Source: Vitis vinifera
Lineage: Eukaryota > Streptophyta > Magnoliopsida > Vitales > Vitaceae
Assembly: GCF_030704535.1 (NCBI RefSeq)
Contig: NC_081810.1
Coordinates: 5,489,501-5,553,500, forward strand
Length of the DNA: 64,000 bases
Direction of reading: 5' to 3'
Shown here: one piece after another, positions 1 to 11,509 of the stretch
Layout: each line of letters begins with the position of its first letter
Position numbering within the stretch: position 1 is the first letter of the stretch
Position numbers and translations under genes: made by a program
Notes under the pieces: generated by a model
Told to the model about the DNA's origin: nothing
Databases searched by the model: none
What the model saw: only the letters and a program-made list of their open reading frames with translations

Positions 1-671
1 ACCCACTGTTCTAGAGTACGTGCGTTCAGGACACAACTCTTGGAAGCTTGAAGCGCTCCTTTGTGATGTCTCCCCATCAACCTCTTAAACCGGTAGACAC
101 GTCTTGAAATCGTGAGGATTAAGATAATATTTATAGAATTGAAAGCAAGTCGTTATGAATGGTATAAGATTCGATCATTGACCTATGAGTGTTTGTTTGA
201 TCTTATGAAGATTATTTATCTATTTGACCCACTAATATTGTAGAACATAATAAGAATATTGTGTTTATGTGAGAGATGTTTATAATATGTTATGTCAGAT
301 AAAGAAAAAAGTTTTTAATGTTATATATGTATGGGTCTCCACTTAACCGCGTTTTAAAACTATGAGGAATCTTTTAAACTCAAAACAGATAATATTTATA
401 TGGTCGGTAATATATTTTTATTTGATTTATTTATTTATAAGAATAGCTTTTATCAATTTTAAGTTTGTGTTTGGTGAGAGGGAAAACAACAAGAAAGGGA
501 AAACGAAAAAAGTGTGGTGGGAAGGAAAATTGTGTTTGTTGTTCCTTGGCATGGAGGTTGCAATTGTGTTTTATTTCATTTTCAGTTCCTATAAATTGCG
601 TTTAATTACATTTGGTAGTATTTTATTATTTATTATGATAATAAATGCAATTTCAAGGGTTTTTTTTTTTT

Positions 672-674
<3 letters not shown>
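1..674. other. AT-rich non-coding DNA, probably repeat-derived
   Basis: No gene is recognised. Two similar short motifs occur at about 92-119 (ccggtagacacgtcttgaaa, then tcgtgagg) and 345-368 (accgcgttttaaaactatga, then gg). They resemble a sequence common in plant retrotransposon ends, so this may be the edge of an old repeat. The open frame at 362-763 is low-complexity and runs into a dinucleotide repeat, so it is not called as a gene. Confidence 0.35.

Positions 675-727
<53 letters not shown>
675..727. repeat. (AT)n microsatellite
   Basis: About 26 uninterrupted AT dinucleotides follow a run of T. This is a likely length-polymorphic marker. Confidence 0.95.
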
Positions 728-730
<3 letters not shown>

Positions 731-849
731 CATTCTTTGTCATTTGACATCATCAGAATATAGGCTGTAAAGCCCACACATCCTCCAAATTTCTAATTCA
801 CCGACCCAAGTGTTTTTTAGAGATCCAACCTCATTTCTACCCACCAATT

Positions 850-1012
850 CTAAAATTGGGCCGGCCCAGGCTTGAGCCCACTATCACCATCACTGACTGA
901 ACTCACGTTCCAGACCACTTTAGGGTTCCTTGCAACCCAGCCCCAATTTTTAACACAGGCATTCATCGTTTGTTCTCCAAACGTTGCGTTTCGGTCGATC
1001 GCCGAGTTGAAG
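850..1012 (+). other. possible non-coding first exon (5' UTR) of the CHCH gene
   Basis: This island is less AT-rich than its surroundings. It has GGCCCA-type sites at its left edge (gggccggcccaggc near 858) and a good donor at 1012/1013 (gttgaag, then gtactg). No protein is encoded. It could be a 5' UTR exon spliced over about 7.7 kb to the CHCH coding exon at 8895, with an acceptor near 8752 (ttcatgcag). The link is inference. Confidence 0.2.
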
Positions 1013-2010
1013 GTACTGTTCCAATCCCTGTTTCCAATCATTCAATCCAATTCTACATTAGATACAATCGTTTGGACGGTGGGAAGAAATGAGACGCAAT
1101 GGTTTGGATGCTGAGAAAATTGAATCATCCACCATCTAGGGTTCGTGAATGGAGAAAATTACACTTTATCTAAACTCATGACTCATTGGCTTAGTTGATT
1201 TTTGATGTTTACTTTTTGTTTGATTGCTTTGGATTTTTGGCAGCAAAGAGAGTGCGTGATAACGTAGTCATCAAAATGTGGTTTTATTTTATTTTTATTC
1301 ATTTTCTTGGTGATCCAAACGAGGGTCGGATCTCATTGTGAGTGCTAACTTAGGAATGCTATTGCTGGAAGTTTTGGATTTTAGAGTTTCTCTTTGAATA
1401 GGTGGAACTAATGTCCGTTTGGATTATAGTTCAGACTGAAATTTTTGTTAGCTTGATGGTCTTTGCTATTTGGGAATGTTTTCTTGTGTAAAAATAGATT
1501 AATTTAGATGCAGAGAAAATATGAAAAAAGTTATTAAAATTTTTAATTATAAAATGTTCATCACTGATGATTCAGGAATACAGAAAAAAATTTCACTTTA
1601 CTTAAAATTCATACTGCTGAGGGGCTTTTTCTCTTTTCTGTTTTCATATTTGGAAGCAGAAGATTAGAAATAACATATGAATGAAAATGTTGTTTTCCAT
1701 TATTGCTCTATTTTCTTGGATGCCAAACAGAGGGCTAGGGTTTTTCTTGGAATGCTTTTAACCTGTCAATGCTATTGTTGAAAATTTTGAATTCTGAGGT
1801 TCCATTTTGGACCACATGGAAAGTACCAATTGACTACTGAGGAACCATTTTCTGCATGATGCTAAAGCCTTTTTTAATTATCAGATAACCATGGAGAATT
1901 TCTCACTTGGATGACGAAGTATTGGAACAAATTGACTATCCTGGAAAGGGGTTTGAGAAAGAGAGGAATTTGCAGGTGTCATCTGGAATGACTGATATAA
2001 TTGGTTCAAT
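1013..2010. other. non-coding stretch, possible intron
   Basis: AT-rich sequence without recognisable coding content. An open frame at 1907-2152 starts in unique sequence and runs into LINE-derived sequence, so it is not called a gene. Confidence 0.4.
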
Positions 2011-2585
2011 CTTTTTTGGAAGTAATAATGATTGTATTAGTAATGACCACAAAAGTTGGAAAGTATACGTGATGTATTCAAGGAAGCCAAAAGGCCAAAA
2101 AAGGCATGAGAAAATAGAAAAAAACAGCAATCACACCCTTCTTAGAGCCTAACCAATCCATAAAGTCCAACATGGATAAGGAACATTCCCCTATAGATAC
2201 TCTAACCCATTCCAACAACATTTACAAAAGTGAATGTTTAATTGCTTGACCCATTTTTTCACAATTTTCAAAAGCTTTCCTGTTTCTCTCTCTTGAAATG
2301 GTCTATAACAAGCATAATGGAGCTACTTTCCAAGCCTTTTTTCTCTGCTCTTTGACAAAGGTCCTGTGCAAGCTCAAAAGGCACATTTAACTAAAGAATG
2401 CATCACCCTTTGAACACCAAAAAGAGCATAAATCAGCTGCCACAAAATGACTGCTTTCGAGCCTTGGAGGGGGATATGTTCAACTGTTTTTTCTTCTTCT
2501 TTGCACATGTAACATTTGTTTAGAAATTTCCAACCCTTCCTTTTGAGTTAATCCAGAATTGATCTTCAATTTTCTAGTAGGTTTC
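2011..2585 (-). mobile_element. LINE fragment (3' end of ORF2, zf-RVT region)
   Basis: Read on the minus strand, about 2370-2560 encodes a degenerate zf-RVT region typical of plant L1-like LINEs: a CYMCKEEEKTVEH zinc-binding stretch followed by SKAVILWQLIYALFG. Several stops interrupt it. A short T run at about 2010-2016 marks the likely poly(A) end, so the element lies antisense to the CHCH gene and is strongly 5'-truncated. The 3'-UTR-like part shares wording with the two other LINE copies (cttagagcctaaccaat here, cttagagcctagccact in the copy at 3.1 kb). No clear target-site duplication was found. Confidence 0.7.
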
Positions 2586-2982
2586 AGTTCTTAATTCACA
2601 ATAATCAAAGAAGGCTGTTGTTTTGGACATCCATTATTTGTAAAGTGGAATTTCTTTTGAGGGCAATCATTCGTCACAATTTCTTATGCATTTAGCTTTA
2701 AAAAGGGAAAATTCTTAGAAAGTTTCTAAATTAATCTTATATTAGTATATAATTTATTTTTTTTGTGATGGAGAAAATTTTATCTTACATGTTCTTGAAT
2801 TTGAAAATTTCAGGTTTCTTCCATCCAGCTGTTGTGAGGCTTATATTGGACTCCTTTGAAACATCCAAGCAAGTTCCTCAACCTGCCCTAAGTGATGTGA
2901 ATATCAAGTTTTGTGAAATGTTCATCTAGCCAATTAATTCATTTTGCCTTGCTGTTCAATGATTGCATACTTAGAAATAAAC

Positions 2983-2999
2983 CTGGAATCGAATGTCTT
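2983..2999. repeat. target-site duplication, left copy
   Basis: The 17-bp sequence ctggaatcgaatgtctt abuts the poly(T) end of the LINE and is repeated perfectly at 3567-3583. Confidence 0.9.
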
Positions 3000-3566
3000 T
3001 TTTTTTTTATATAGATAAAGAGAATAATATTAAACAGGAAGAGGAAACACCAAACTAATGCCCTCTAGGTATACAGGGAGTATACAAAAGCAGCCCATAG
3101 ACTTGAAACCAAGGGAGGAGGAAATAAACAACAATCCCTACCCTTACTTAGAGCCTAGCCACTCAAAAAAGCTAACAAGAGAAGAAGGGCTCAAAACTAT
3201 AAACACCCTCACCCAAGACCAAAGATTACATACAAAAGAATGTTTTAGCCATTGAAGCGAAAACACCTCATTCCCAAAAGTTAACAAATTTCTTTCCTTC
3301 CAGACTGACCAGAATATACATAAGGAGACCATTTGCCAAGTCTTTTTACAGGTTTTCCCCACAAACACTCCATGCCACCCCAGGAGAGTTTCCTTAACTG
3401 AACCAGAGAGAACCTAAGCCACACCAAAAAGGGAGAAAAGAAGACTCCACAATGCCCGCGTCTTAACACAATGAAGTAAAAGGTGATCCATTGTTTCTAC
3501 TTCAGAAAGACATAGAAAACACCTATTTGCCAAAGAGTACCCCCTCCTCTGGAGTTGCTCCAAAGT
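3000..3566 (-). mobile_element. 5'-truncated LINE with intact target-site duplication
   Basis: A 567-bp insertion in minus orientation: poly(T) at 3000-3010 (the element's A-tail), 3' UTR, then a conserved LINE ORF2 C-terminus. On the minus strand 3144-3368 encodes a stretch including CIFWSVWKERNLLTF and WLKHSFVCNLWSW, the usual zf-RVT tail of plant L1-like elements. A second frame at 3281-3469 carries the adjoining part, so there is at least one frameshift. Perfect 17-bp direct repeats flank it, the mark of target-primed reverse transcription. It is dead, being a 3' fragment only. Confidence 0.9.
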
Positions 3567-3583
3567 CTGGAATCGAATGTCTT
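3567..3583. repeat. target-site duplication, right copy
   Basis: Perfect 17-bp copy of 2983-2999, directly after the 5'-truncated end of the LINE. Confidence 0.9.
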
Positions 3584-5280
3584 ACCACTTGTAAATGCTG
3601 TTATATTTTATTTTTTTAGTTGGACAATAGAATGTCTATGCTTTGGATGATTTATCTTTTTACTTTAACCAATCTAATGCTGTTGACTTGGGTCTATTTT
3701 TTAACAATTTAATGGGGTAGACTTCTAACATATATAAAGAAAGATTTGGCTTGAATAAACATTGACTAATTTTACCATGAAAACATAAATGGTACCCACC
3801 ATGCTGCCAAACTGGAAGCATTTGGAAGAAAAGGAAGAGCAACCGAAAAAAAAAACACTCTTATCTTAAAAATAGAAAAGAGAGAACTTTAAAGTGTAAA
3901 GTAAGTAGAATGAATTTAATTTTATAAGTTATAGTGGATAGATAATAATCAGGTTGAATTTGTTATGATCTTTGAGGTGAATTTATCATGGTCGTTATAG
4001 TTAAATAATAAAAATGCGAAATTTGGGGTATCTTGGGAAGAAAAAAACTACAAACTCTTCATCCTTTTATATATGGTATGGATAAATGAAACTAGGTTTT
4101 TTGTTTCTTGGATTTTTATTCATTTTGAATCTGAGAAAGCTATAGCTCTGCTCGGTTGCTGAGAATAGGAAAGAGATAGGAGGAGAAATTTTTAATCTTA
4201 GGTTCTCACCTAACAGAGACTAACATTGTAGCGAGTTCTCCATTTTTTTTTATGCCAAAGCAATGTGAAACATAAGATTCAGAGTTTTATTTCCATCATT
4301 TTTCTCAGTAACCAAATGGAGGGCAAGGGAGAAAGAAAGGAGATCTAGGTTATAATGAAGAACAACTTAATGTTTGTTTCATTATAATTGCAAAGAAGGC
4401 TTGGATTATGGGTGAAAATTGCTAACCTAAATGGAGTTCTCTGCTTTTAGAATTGTCTTTTTTTTACTCAAGTGCAGGTGACAGATTTTGAATGACATTA
4501 TAGATAGGTGATTGTTGCACCTTATTTTTGTTTTTGGATCAATTTTGAATACGTCGGTACCTTTCTATCTATTGTATTCTTTTGACACATCAACACAGTC
4601 ACAAATAAAAACAAACATAAACATGACTCAAAACAAGTACATGCATATCTACATTTTATCGGTTCTATGCATACATGTACATATACAAGAAAAATTTGCC
4701 GCCTTTGTCCTAAGTATCGACCTGAAAATGCCATTAGTCCTTGGATGTTTATTTTTTTATCATTGTTTTTGTGCATGGACTATTAATTCTTTTTATTTTA
4801 TTTTTTTATAGGATGCTTTCTCCAAATATTGTCTTTATGGCATAAGGAATTATTTAGTTAAAGAGTGATTGATATGATATGCATGGAGAATGCAATTTCA
4901 ATGATTTATTATCCCATTGGCCAATTTAATATACAAGGTGAAGACTAGAGGCCCTAAATATTTCCCGGGGTGCTGTCTTAGGAAAGGTCTCGTGGTGTAT
5001 TTAGTTACCACACCACTTTCAGACACTCAACATCTCTATAAGCTAGTAAAGTAAAGGCACTTGATTAGTCGATGCCATCTATCCTATCTAATTTAGATTT
5101 GGATTGAGTTTGATGAAGATGATATTTTTTCCTTTTCATATTCCAATTAAAAAAATGTACTTGTGAAGCTAGATTAGGCAAATGGTGAATTCACTTGCTT
5201 GACTTTGTTTCTATTTTATGGGCTTAGGTTTGACTTCAAATGCATTTGACCCAAGTCCAAAGTTGTAATTATTATTAGTT
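3584..5280. other. non-coding AT-rich stretch
   Basis: I see no gene, RNA or clear mobile element. The open frames at 4512-4811 (+) and 4522-4776 (-) have no recognisable family and AT-driven composition. Confidence 0.5.
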
Positions 5281-6170
5281 TTTTTGATAGGCAATATATA
5301 AGAAGAGTGCCAAACTAAAGTGGCGAACACAGTATACCGGAAGCATAGAAGTAAGAAACAAAATAAACGAACTATGGTAGCCATAATCCTACTTCAAGAC
5401 TTGAAGCACAACCATTCTATAAAATATAACAAAGAACGTGGACTTGTTTGACTGTCAACTAGAAGATACCCTCGAGACCACATGTATAGATTAGTTATGA
5501 GGGGGTCCTTGAGAGATTGGATGGTGCATTGATCCCCTTCAAAGGTTCCCTAGTTTCATTCCTTCCAAATTGTCCAAAAAAGGCTAAGAGGAATTGTTCT
5601 CCAAACCTTTCTTCTCTTCTTGCCCATAAAGCTTCCATACCAAACCATTAACAAGTCCTTCACTGAAAATGGTACCCACGAGATGCCAAAAAAAGAGGAG
5701 AACGTGTCATAACTCTCTAACTATCCCACAATGGATAAGAAGATGATCTACCAATTTGTCTACATTTTTGCACATAAAACAATAACCTGCCAAAACTCAT
5801 CATTCCTTTTGAGTTAGTACCTAGTTAGGATCCTTCTTCAAGTCGTTTCCCAAGCAAAAAAATCTCACTTTAGTAGGAGTTCAAGATCCCCGTATTATTT
5901 TTTAAGGGAGAGGCACTTCATCCACTGCTTCCAAAGCATCACAGAAAGACCTTGCTGAGAATACGCCATTTTCGTTAGCTTTCCAAAACATTTTATCTTC
6001 CTCTCCTCTATTTCTACCAAACTCATAAAACTTTAGAATAAATTTTCAACAGCATCCATCCCCCAATCATGAAAATTCCTTGAGAATATGGGTTTCAAGT
6101 GATCATCCCGCCTTCAACCTCCCAAACATCTTCCACCCATACCTCCTTAGAAGTTGCAATGGTAAATAAT

Positions 6171-6264
6171 GATGGAAAAGAATCCTTTAAGGGTATATCA
6201 TCATGCCACACATCATGGTTGGAAAAAAATCCTTTAAGGGTATGTCATCATGCCACACATCATG
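6171..6264. repeat. 47-bp tandem duplication
   Basis: Two near-identical units sharing aatcctttaaggg, then tcatcatgccacacatcatg, with 47-bp spacing, inside the LINE remnant. Probably replication slippage. Confidence 0.85.
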
Positions 6265-6384
6265 CTAGAGTTTGATTTTTCCCCCATTGCCTACCTCAAA
6301 TCTTGTATTGGCTCTAAAAATTTGCCATTCTTTTCTGATCAACTTCCACAAGCAAACATCATAACTTTCTCTCCCTACTCGAGA

Positions 6385-7348
6385 GCATGGTTTGAAATAT
6401 CAGTAAACATGGATATATCGGTACTTGGATCTTATGGATATATCGGAAATATCGGTGGATATTTTGACAAAAATATCGATGAAGCGAAAATTATTCAAAA
6501 TTCATGGAAATATTTGGAAAAAATCCAAAAAAATTATAAAATAAGTAAAAATATATATGTTAAAGTTATTTTGTAAGTGTAATTGACATAGGTATGATTA
6601 AGGAGAAAAATATCGGTAAGTAAGGATATATGAGTCTTAATATATAAATTATTATTATTATTATTATTATTATTAATAAAAGGATAAATATAAAAATTTT
6701 AAAAGTGAAGTGATAGTAATTTTTTAAAATAAGATTAATGAGATAAATGATGATACATTTAATATTAAAACTATAATTTATTTAATTCAAATGCATTTAA
6801 TAATGTAAAATAAATGATGATGCATACATGATTTTTTAATAATTATATTTTTTATGTTTAATTATCATATAAATGATAGGAAAAGACTTGTTAAGAAAAT
6901 TATAATGTTAGTTTTTATACTTTTATTAATCAATTAAATATAAAATAAAATAATTAGAATTTTTTTTTAATAATTAACTTTAACATATTTAAATTGAACA
7001 TATATTAACAAAAGGAAGCTTGGCCTATTGGTAGCCAACTTTCAACCCCAACATTTTGACTTGAGTTTGATTCTCCTCGGCTGCAACGACAGGCAAAAAA
7101 TGTGAAGGGGCTTGATTGCGCGGGTGTTAACCAGTGGGCTGAAGGGCTTGACCGCGCCTTGACCAATTGATAAATTGAGAATTTTGGATTTCCTGAAAAA
7201 TCAGCCAAAATGCCGATAAATATCGAAACATCGGTGATATTGCCGAAAATTTGGCGAAAAATCTGTCGACCAATTATCGGTGTGAAATATCGTGTTGGCC
7301 AAATATTGGTGATATTTTGCCAAAATTTCGTGACATTTCAAACCATGC
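6385..7348. mobile_element. non-autonomous DNA transposon nested in the LINE
   Basis: About 960 bp bounded by a perfect 14-bp inverted repeat, gcatggtttgaaat at 6385-6398 and its complement at 7335-7348. It is flanked by an 8-of-9 direct repeat (tcgagagca / ttgagagca, overlapping the repeat ends by up to 3 bp). It splits LINE coding sequence that resumes on both sides. Both subterminal regions carry repeated atatcgg motifs, and the centre is AT-rich with an ATT microsatellite at 6645-6674. No transposase is encoded. The 8-9 bp duplication suggests the hAT or Mutator class; which of the two is not settled. Confidence 0.65.
6645..6674. repeat. (ATT)n microsatellite
   Basis: About ten ATT units inside the nested DNA element. 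Confidence 0.9.
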
Positions 7349-8894
7349 TTGAGAGCACCACTCTCTTGGTTCTTCTTCAAACTTTCCATCTTTAAGCTTT
7401 TTCCAAAGCATATCCCTTTCGAAGGTAAATCTCCAACACCATTTACCCAAAAGAGCTTTATTGATAGTAGACAAATCCTTGATATCGAGACCCCCTTTCT
7501 TTTTATCTTTTCAAATCATTGACCAATTTGCTAGATGAGATGTTTTTCTCAAGAGCCCCTCCTCGCCAAAGGAAATCCTTTTGGATTTTCTCTAATCTCT
7601 TAGCCTCCAATTTAGGAATAACGAAAAGTACTCTTCAACAATGTGATTTTTCCTCCTTTCGAAAAGTAATGCCTTTTCCAAAGGGCCAATCTTTTAAAGA
7701 ACCTCTCCTCCACCACATCCCAAATAGCTTTAGCTTTAAAGGGAGCAACGAGGGGTAGGCCCAAATAGGTGGTGGGAAGTTTTCCTACTCCACAACACAA
7801 GGCTGATGCTAGCTCCTCTACATTAGGGATGTTCCCTATTGGAATATGCTCACTCTTGTTTAAGTTAATCTATAGCCTAGAGGAAGCCTCAAACCAAAGC
7901 AAAACCCAAGCCGTGTATTATGTAAGCTGGTCTGGACGAGGATCAGAAAAAAGAAGTGTATCATTTGTGAACAGGAGGTGAGAAATCTCTACTCCTCTAC
8001 CTCCTTCTCTTGCCCCAAAACCTAAGATAAAACCACACTCGATCACCCTTCTCAAGAGAGAGCTAAAAGCCTCCATGACCAATACAAAGCCTTGAGGAAC
8101 CCTCTTGTTGGAAAAAGGCCATTAACCAAAACTGAAAATCTTGCTGTTGAAATGCAAGGCTGGATCCACTCAATCCATTTTTGACCGCATCCCATCTTTC
8201 ACATCACTTCCAAAAGAAAACTCTAGTTTACATGACCAGTTCTGACAGTAGCAGCTTGAATTAATTTACAATCTTTGTTGAAATCTCCAACTCCTCTGTT
8301 ACCCATTCTCCATTTATTCTGATTCTCCTAATAAGATATCTTCTGTGCCTAGCATTAGCTATTTTGTGAAAAAAAATTATATTTTTGTCCCTTTCCTTCT
8401 GCCCTGCCTCCCGGGACTTTTGCCTCCAAGCCCAATAATTAAACTCTTCTACTACCAATCTTCTAGTGTCCCTTTCTTCCAAAGATAGTCCCTCTCTTTG
8501 CCATCCCAGTAGTTGATTTGATCCAATGCACAGCCCTTACGGGCTGCAACATTACCAAAATAAAGCTGTACAACCCCCTGAACTGATAACATTCCCAGCA
8601 CCCTTTTACCAAATGGTTATCCCGTAACCTTTCTGAAAGAATCAACATAAGTGTGCCTGTCTGTTTATTCTTTAATTGAAAATGGGCAGTAATTCAAACC
8701 TATAGGAAAGAACTCCCAAGTTCTTTCTGACTTGTTTTCTTTTTCATGCAGAGTCTACATTTTAATTTTTTTAAAGAAATTATTTTCATAATGTTTAAAA
8801 ATGTTGATTATTTCACTGTGTTTCTGATGTTTCTCAACAAAAATCAAGTCTAACAATGTCGTTCTTGGACATGTGTAGTTCAAACTTGAGAAGA

Positions 8895-9594
8895 ATGGGC
8901 CGGAAAGCTGGTGGGCTTTACATAAATCCTAAAAAATTTGGCACCCTCCAGAAACCTTGCATGAAGGAGATGATCACATTTCTTAATTGCCTCGCTCTTA
9001 ACCAAAACAATGATGACAAGTGTGTCAGACACAAGGACCTTTTGAATGCCTGCATGGATGCTCAGGTGATGGAATTGCTTTATTATTTTAGTCTATAACT
9101 CTAGGCTAATTAGCTCATGAGTATAGATAAAATAAATCCTGTACCTGATACAATGACTAAAATTTACCTATAAAAAAAAAAGGAATAATATAGAAAGGTG
9201 AAGGATTAATTCCATTCCTTAGGGAATGTCAAACTCTTATCCCATTCCTTAGCCAGGAATTACGGTTGTGAGAGCATTCCTGGTCATTACAAGATGACCA
9301 CTGTAATCACTTGAGTGCTCTGCATTCCGTTGTTGGACTTAATATGCTCTACTGAAAAACAAGCTATTTCTGATCTTGGGTGGCCTTTCATTCCCAAGGA
9401 CTAGTTATCTTCAGCATATTTACCTCACATGTGCATTATTTGATCATTCTTTTGAAAATTTGTTCTATTACTATTCGCATTGCTATCAATGTAATCTGAA
9501 CCTAAATATTCTTTTGTTGCAGACTGGCAAAAATAAACGGGGTTGGGGAAGCATTAATTATCACCTGCAGAGGCTTAATCGTGGGAGCAAGTAG
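8895..9594 (+). CDS. twin-CX9C (CHCH) protein, small mitoribosomal subunit mS37-like
   Basis: Two coding exons, 8895-9065 and 9523-9594, give 80 aa. The donor at 9066 and acceptor at 9521-9522 are canonical, and the join is in phase. The protein starts MGRKAGGLYINPKKFG and has two CX9C helices (CMKEMITFLNC and CVRHKDLLNAC), the coiled-coil-helix fold oxidised by Mia40 in the mitochondrial intermembrane space. The basic tail (WGSINYHLQRLNRGSK) resembles plant CHCH proteins annotated as COX19-like or as mitochondrial ribosomal protein mS37/Mrp10. The role would be in mitochondrial translation; the exact family is recalled rather than searched. An in-frame ATG at 8856 would add 13 residues. I chose 8895 because family members begin at MGRKAG. 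A non-coding first exon may lie far upstream. Confidence 0.85.
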
Positions 9595-11293
9595 TTTTGG
9601 TTTTATGATTAGAATGTCAATGTACCATTCACCAATTTGATTAATTTATGTTTATTCCTGATGGAATATTTTAAACATTTTCAAATAGATTGAATGAAGT
9701 AGCCTGGTAATACCTTTTGCAGGGGCAGTTTTACAATAATATGTGAACCAGACTCGCTTGGGTTTTCTTAATGGATTTAAGTAGAGAATCAAGGTCTGAG
9801 GAAATTTATTTATTCTTTGAGGCTTGATATGGTTCATACCTACTCATCATTCCTTTGCTACAAGTCATTTGGTGTTACAAGAATACACTCACAAATATAT
9901 TTGTTTTTTCCTTGGGATGGCCCAAGGACTCTTAGCCAGCCCACATGCCCGCAACCCACGAGCAACACAACACAAACGGCTACACAAATGCGTACAAGAA
10001 AGCTTTATCCTAGCTTCTATTAATCTAAAAAATACAAGACACCAAGCTTATATCTTATCAAAATGTTTTATCATTTTTTGGAGGTTTTTTTTTTAATGTT
10101 TCAATGAGTTTTGATCAATTCCATCCATTGATATTAGTTTTCCAAATTTGATTTGATACTTATATATTCATAAAATCCAATTACTAATATTTTTGTATTT
10201 TTTTATATTTTGATTTTTATATACAACACGATCACACTTTGATCGTTCAAGGTTATCTCAATTAAGTGTCATCAATGTACTACTTTGGAAGCAGAGATTT
10301 AAATAAAATAGTGAAATATGTGTAAATTGAATGAGATTAAGTAAAATAATAAAATTTGAGTTACAAACTTACACATGGCAACACCAACGTAAAAATACAC
10401 TTCACGACTGTTCTAGAGGAACTGTAAACATGCCCTTATGTGGACTCGTGAAGTTGTGTTTCGGTAGAAAAATTAGAATCGGTTGACTTTTGAGATACAA
10501 AAGGGAATGAGAAAGCTGTGTGTGTAAGCCTTTTTTATCCCTCAGATTTCCTCTCCAAGAGGCATTTTCTCTCCGGAAATATTCCCTAACGGAATAATGC
10601 CTGGAATTGAGATACAAAAGAGAATGAGAAAGCTGTGTGCATGCCCCTTTTTTTTTTGTCTCCTCTGATTTCCTCTCCAAGTGGCATTTTCTCTCTAGAA
10701 ATATTCCCTAATGGAATAATGCCTGGAAGTTTTCGATTTTTTGACAGAATATTCATATGCATATTTACATTGTTAAAATGAAATGATGTCGATTTTGACA
10801 GGTTAAATGATCATGTAAGAGCAATCCTATACATTTGTGATGATAATTTACGTATATACTATGACGTGCACTACACAACATTAACCCATTTAATGCCATT
10901 CCATTTTGCCATCATCTTATTCGCGCATCAGCCATGGAATCAGGATTCTTGGGCGCCGGGTCGGTATAGCTCTGAATAGTTTTGTTTGAATTTGATCTAC
11001 TGAGATACCTGTTAGACCATATTCAGACCTTTTGTTGGGATAGGTGCCCTTCAAGACGTAAGATGGAAGCAATGGGACGCTTAGAGTCGGTAACCGCATC
11101 TTTAGACGGATTGCTCCTGAGGAATTTTACTCCCATTGCTTCCTGCAGCGAAGACAGTTCCTCAAAACAAATTGAGGAAATATTATAAGACCAAGGTTGG
11201 GAGTCAACACATGTTACTGTTCTGGAAGGCCAACACAATATAAATTTGGAATATTTGAGCAAACAAGTATTGATTCATTTGCTCATATTAATA
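9595..11293. other. intergenic region between the CHCH and HSC70 genes
   Basis: Holds the 3' UTR of the CHCH gene, a tandem duplication at 10490-10727 and AT-rich DNA. A less AT-rich patch at about 10930-11190 (+) has a short open frame beginning MEAMGRLESVTASLDG at about 11064. I do not recognise it; it could be a gene fragment. Confidence 0.4.
10490..10727. repeat. tandem duplication of a 117-121 bp unit
   Basis: Units at 10490-10606 and 10607-10727 share ttgagatacaaaag, gaatgagaaagctgtgtg, gatttcctctccaag and ggaataatgcctgga. They differ by a few substitutions and the length of a T run. The open frame across it on the minus strand is only the repeat read through. Confidence 0.9.
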
Positions 11294-11345
11294 ATGATTC
11301 TAAAGACATTCATCAAAAAAAAAAAAAAAAATGATTCTAAAGACA
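11294..11345. mobile_element. 22-bp poly(A) micro-insertion with 15-bp target-site duplication
   Basis: The 15-bp sequence atgattctaaagaca occurs at 11294-11308 and again at 11331-11345. Between them are only ttcatc plus a run of A. This is what a retroposon (LINE, SINE or processed RNA) truncated almost to its tail would leave. Confidence 0.7.
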
Positions 11346-11509
11346 ATATAAAGGGGAATCATCCATAATTTAACCTAAGCCACAAAATTCAAAATCCAAA
11401 ATCCATGGCAGACAGACAAGAAGCCAACCCAAAGTTTTTACCATCTGACCACAAAATTAAGTACTTAAAAACCAAATATAAACTAAGCAAGAGAAACCAA
11501 TTTCCTTAC

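Larger units (their letters stand above)
5281..8650 (-). mobile_element. degenerate LINE, interrupted by a nested DNA element
   Basis: Minus-oriented L1-like LINE. A T run at about 5280-5287 marks the 3' end. Going 5' in the element, I recognise: the zf-RVT/3' region near 5.5-5.9 kb; a frame at 7274-7474 (NKALLGKWCWRF, WCSQAW); the reverse transcriptase 'thumb' region at 7612-7800 (LPTTYLGLPL, LALWKRHYFSKGGKITLLKS); and the endonuclease-RT linker at 8261-8482 (WRQKSREAGQKERDKN, FFHKIANARHRR). Frames are broken in many places. The 5' boundary near 8.65 kb is approximate and no target-site duplication was found. Confidence 0.75.

Noticed and set aside
362-763. 133-aa open frame with a long Tyr/Ile tail
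   Set aside because: Low-complexity AT-rich sequence ending in an (AT)n repeat, with no codon bias or domain.
7019-7090. possible tRNA gene
   Set aside because: A- and B-box-like words are present, but no cloverleaf with acceptor and anticodon stems can be drawn. At most it is SINE-like, so it is listed only as a low-interest finding.
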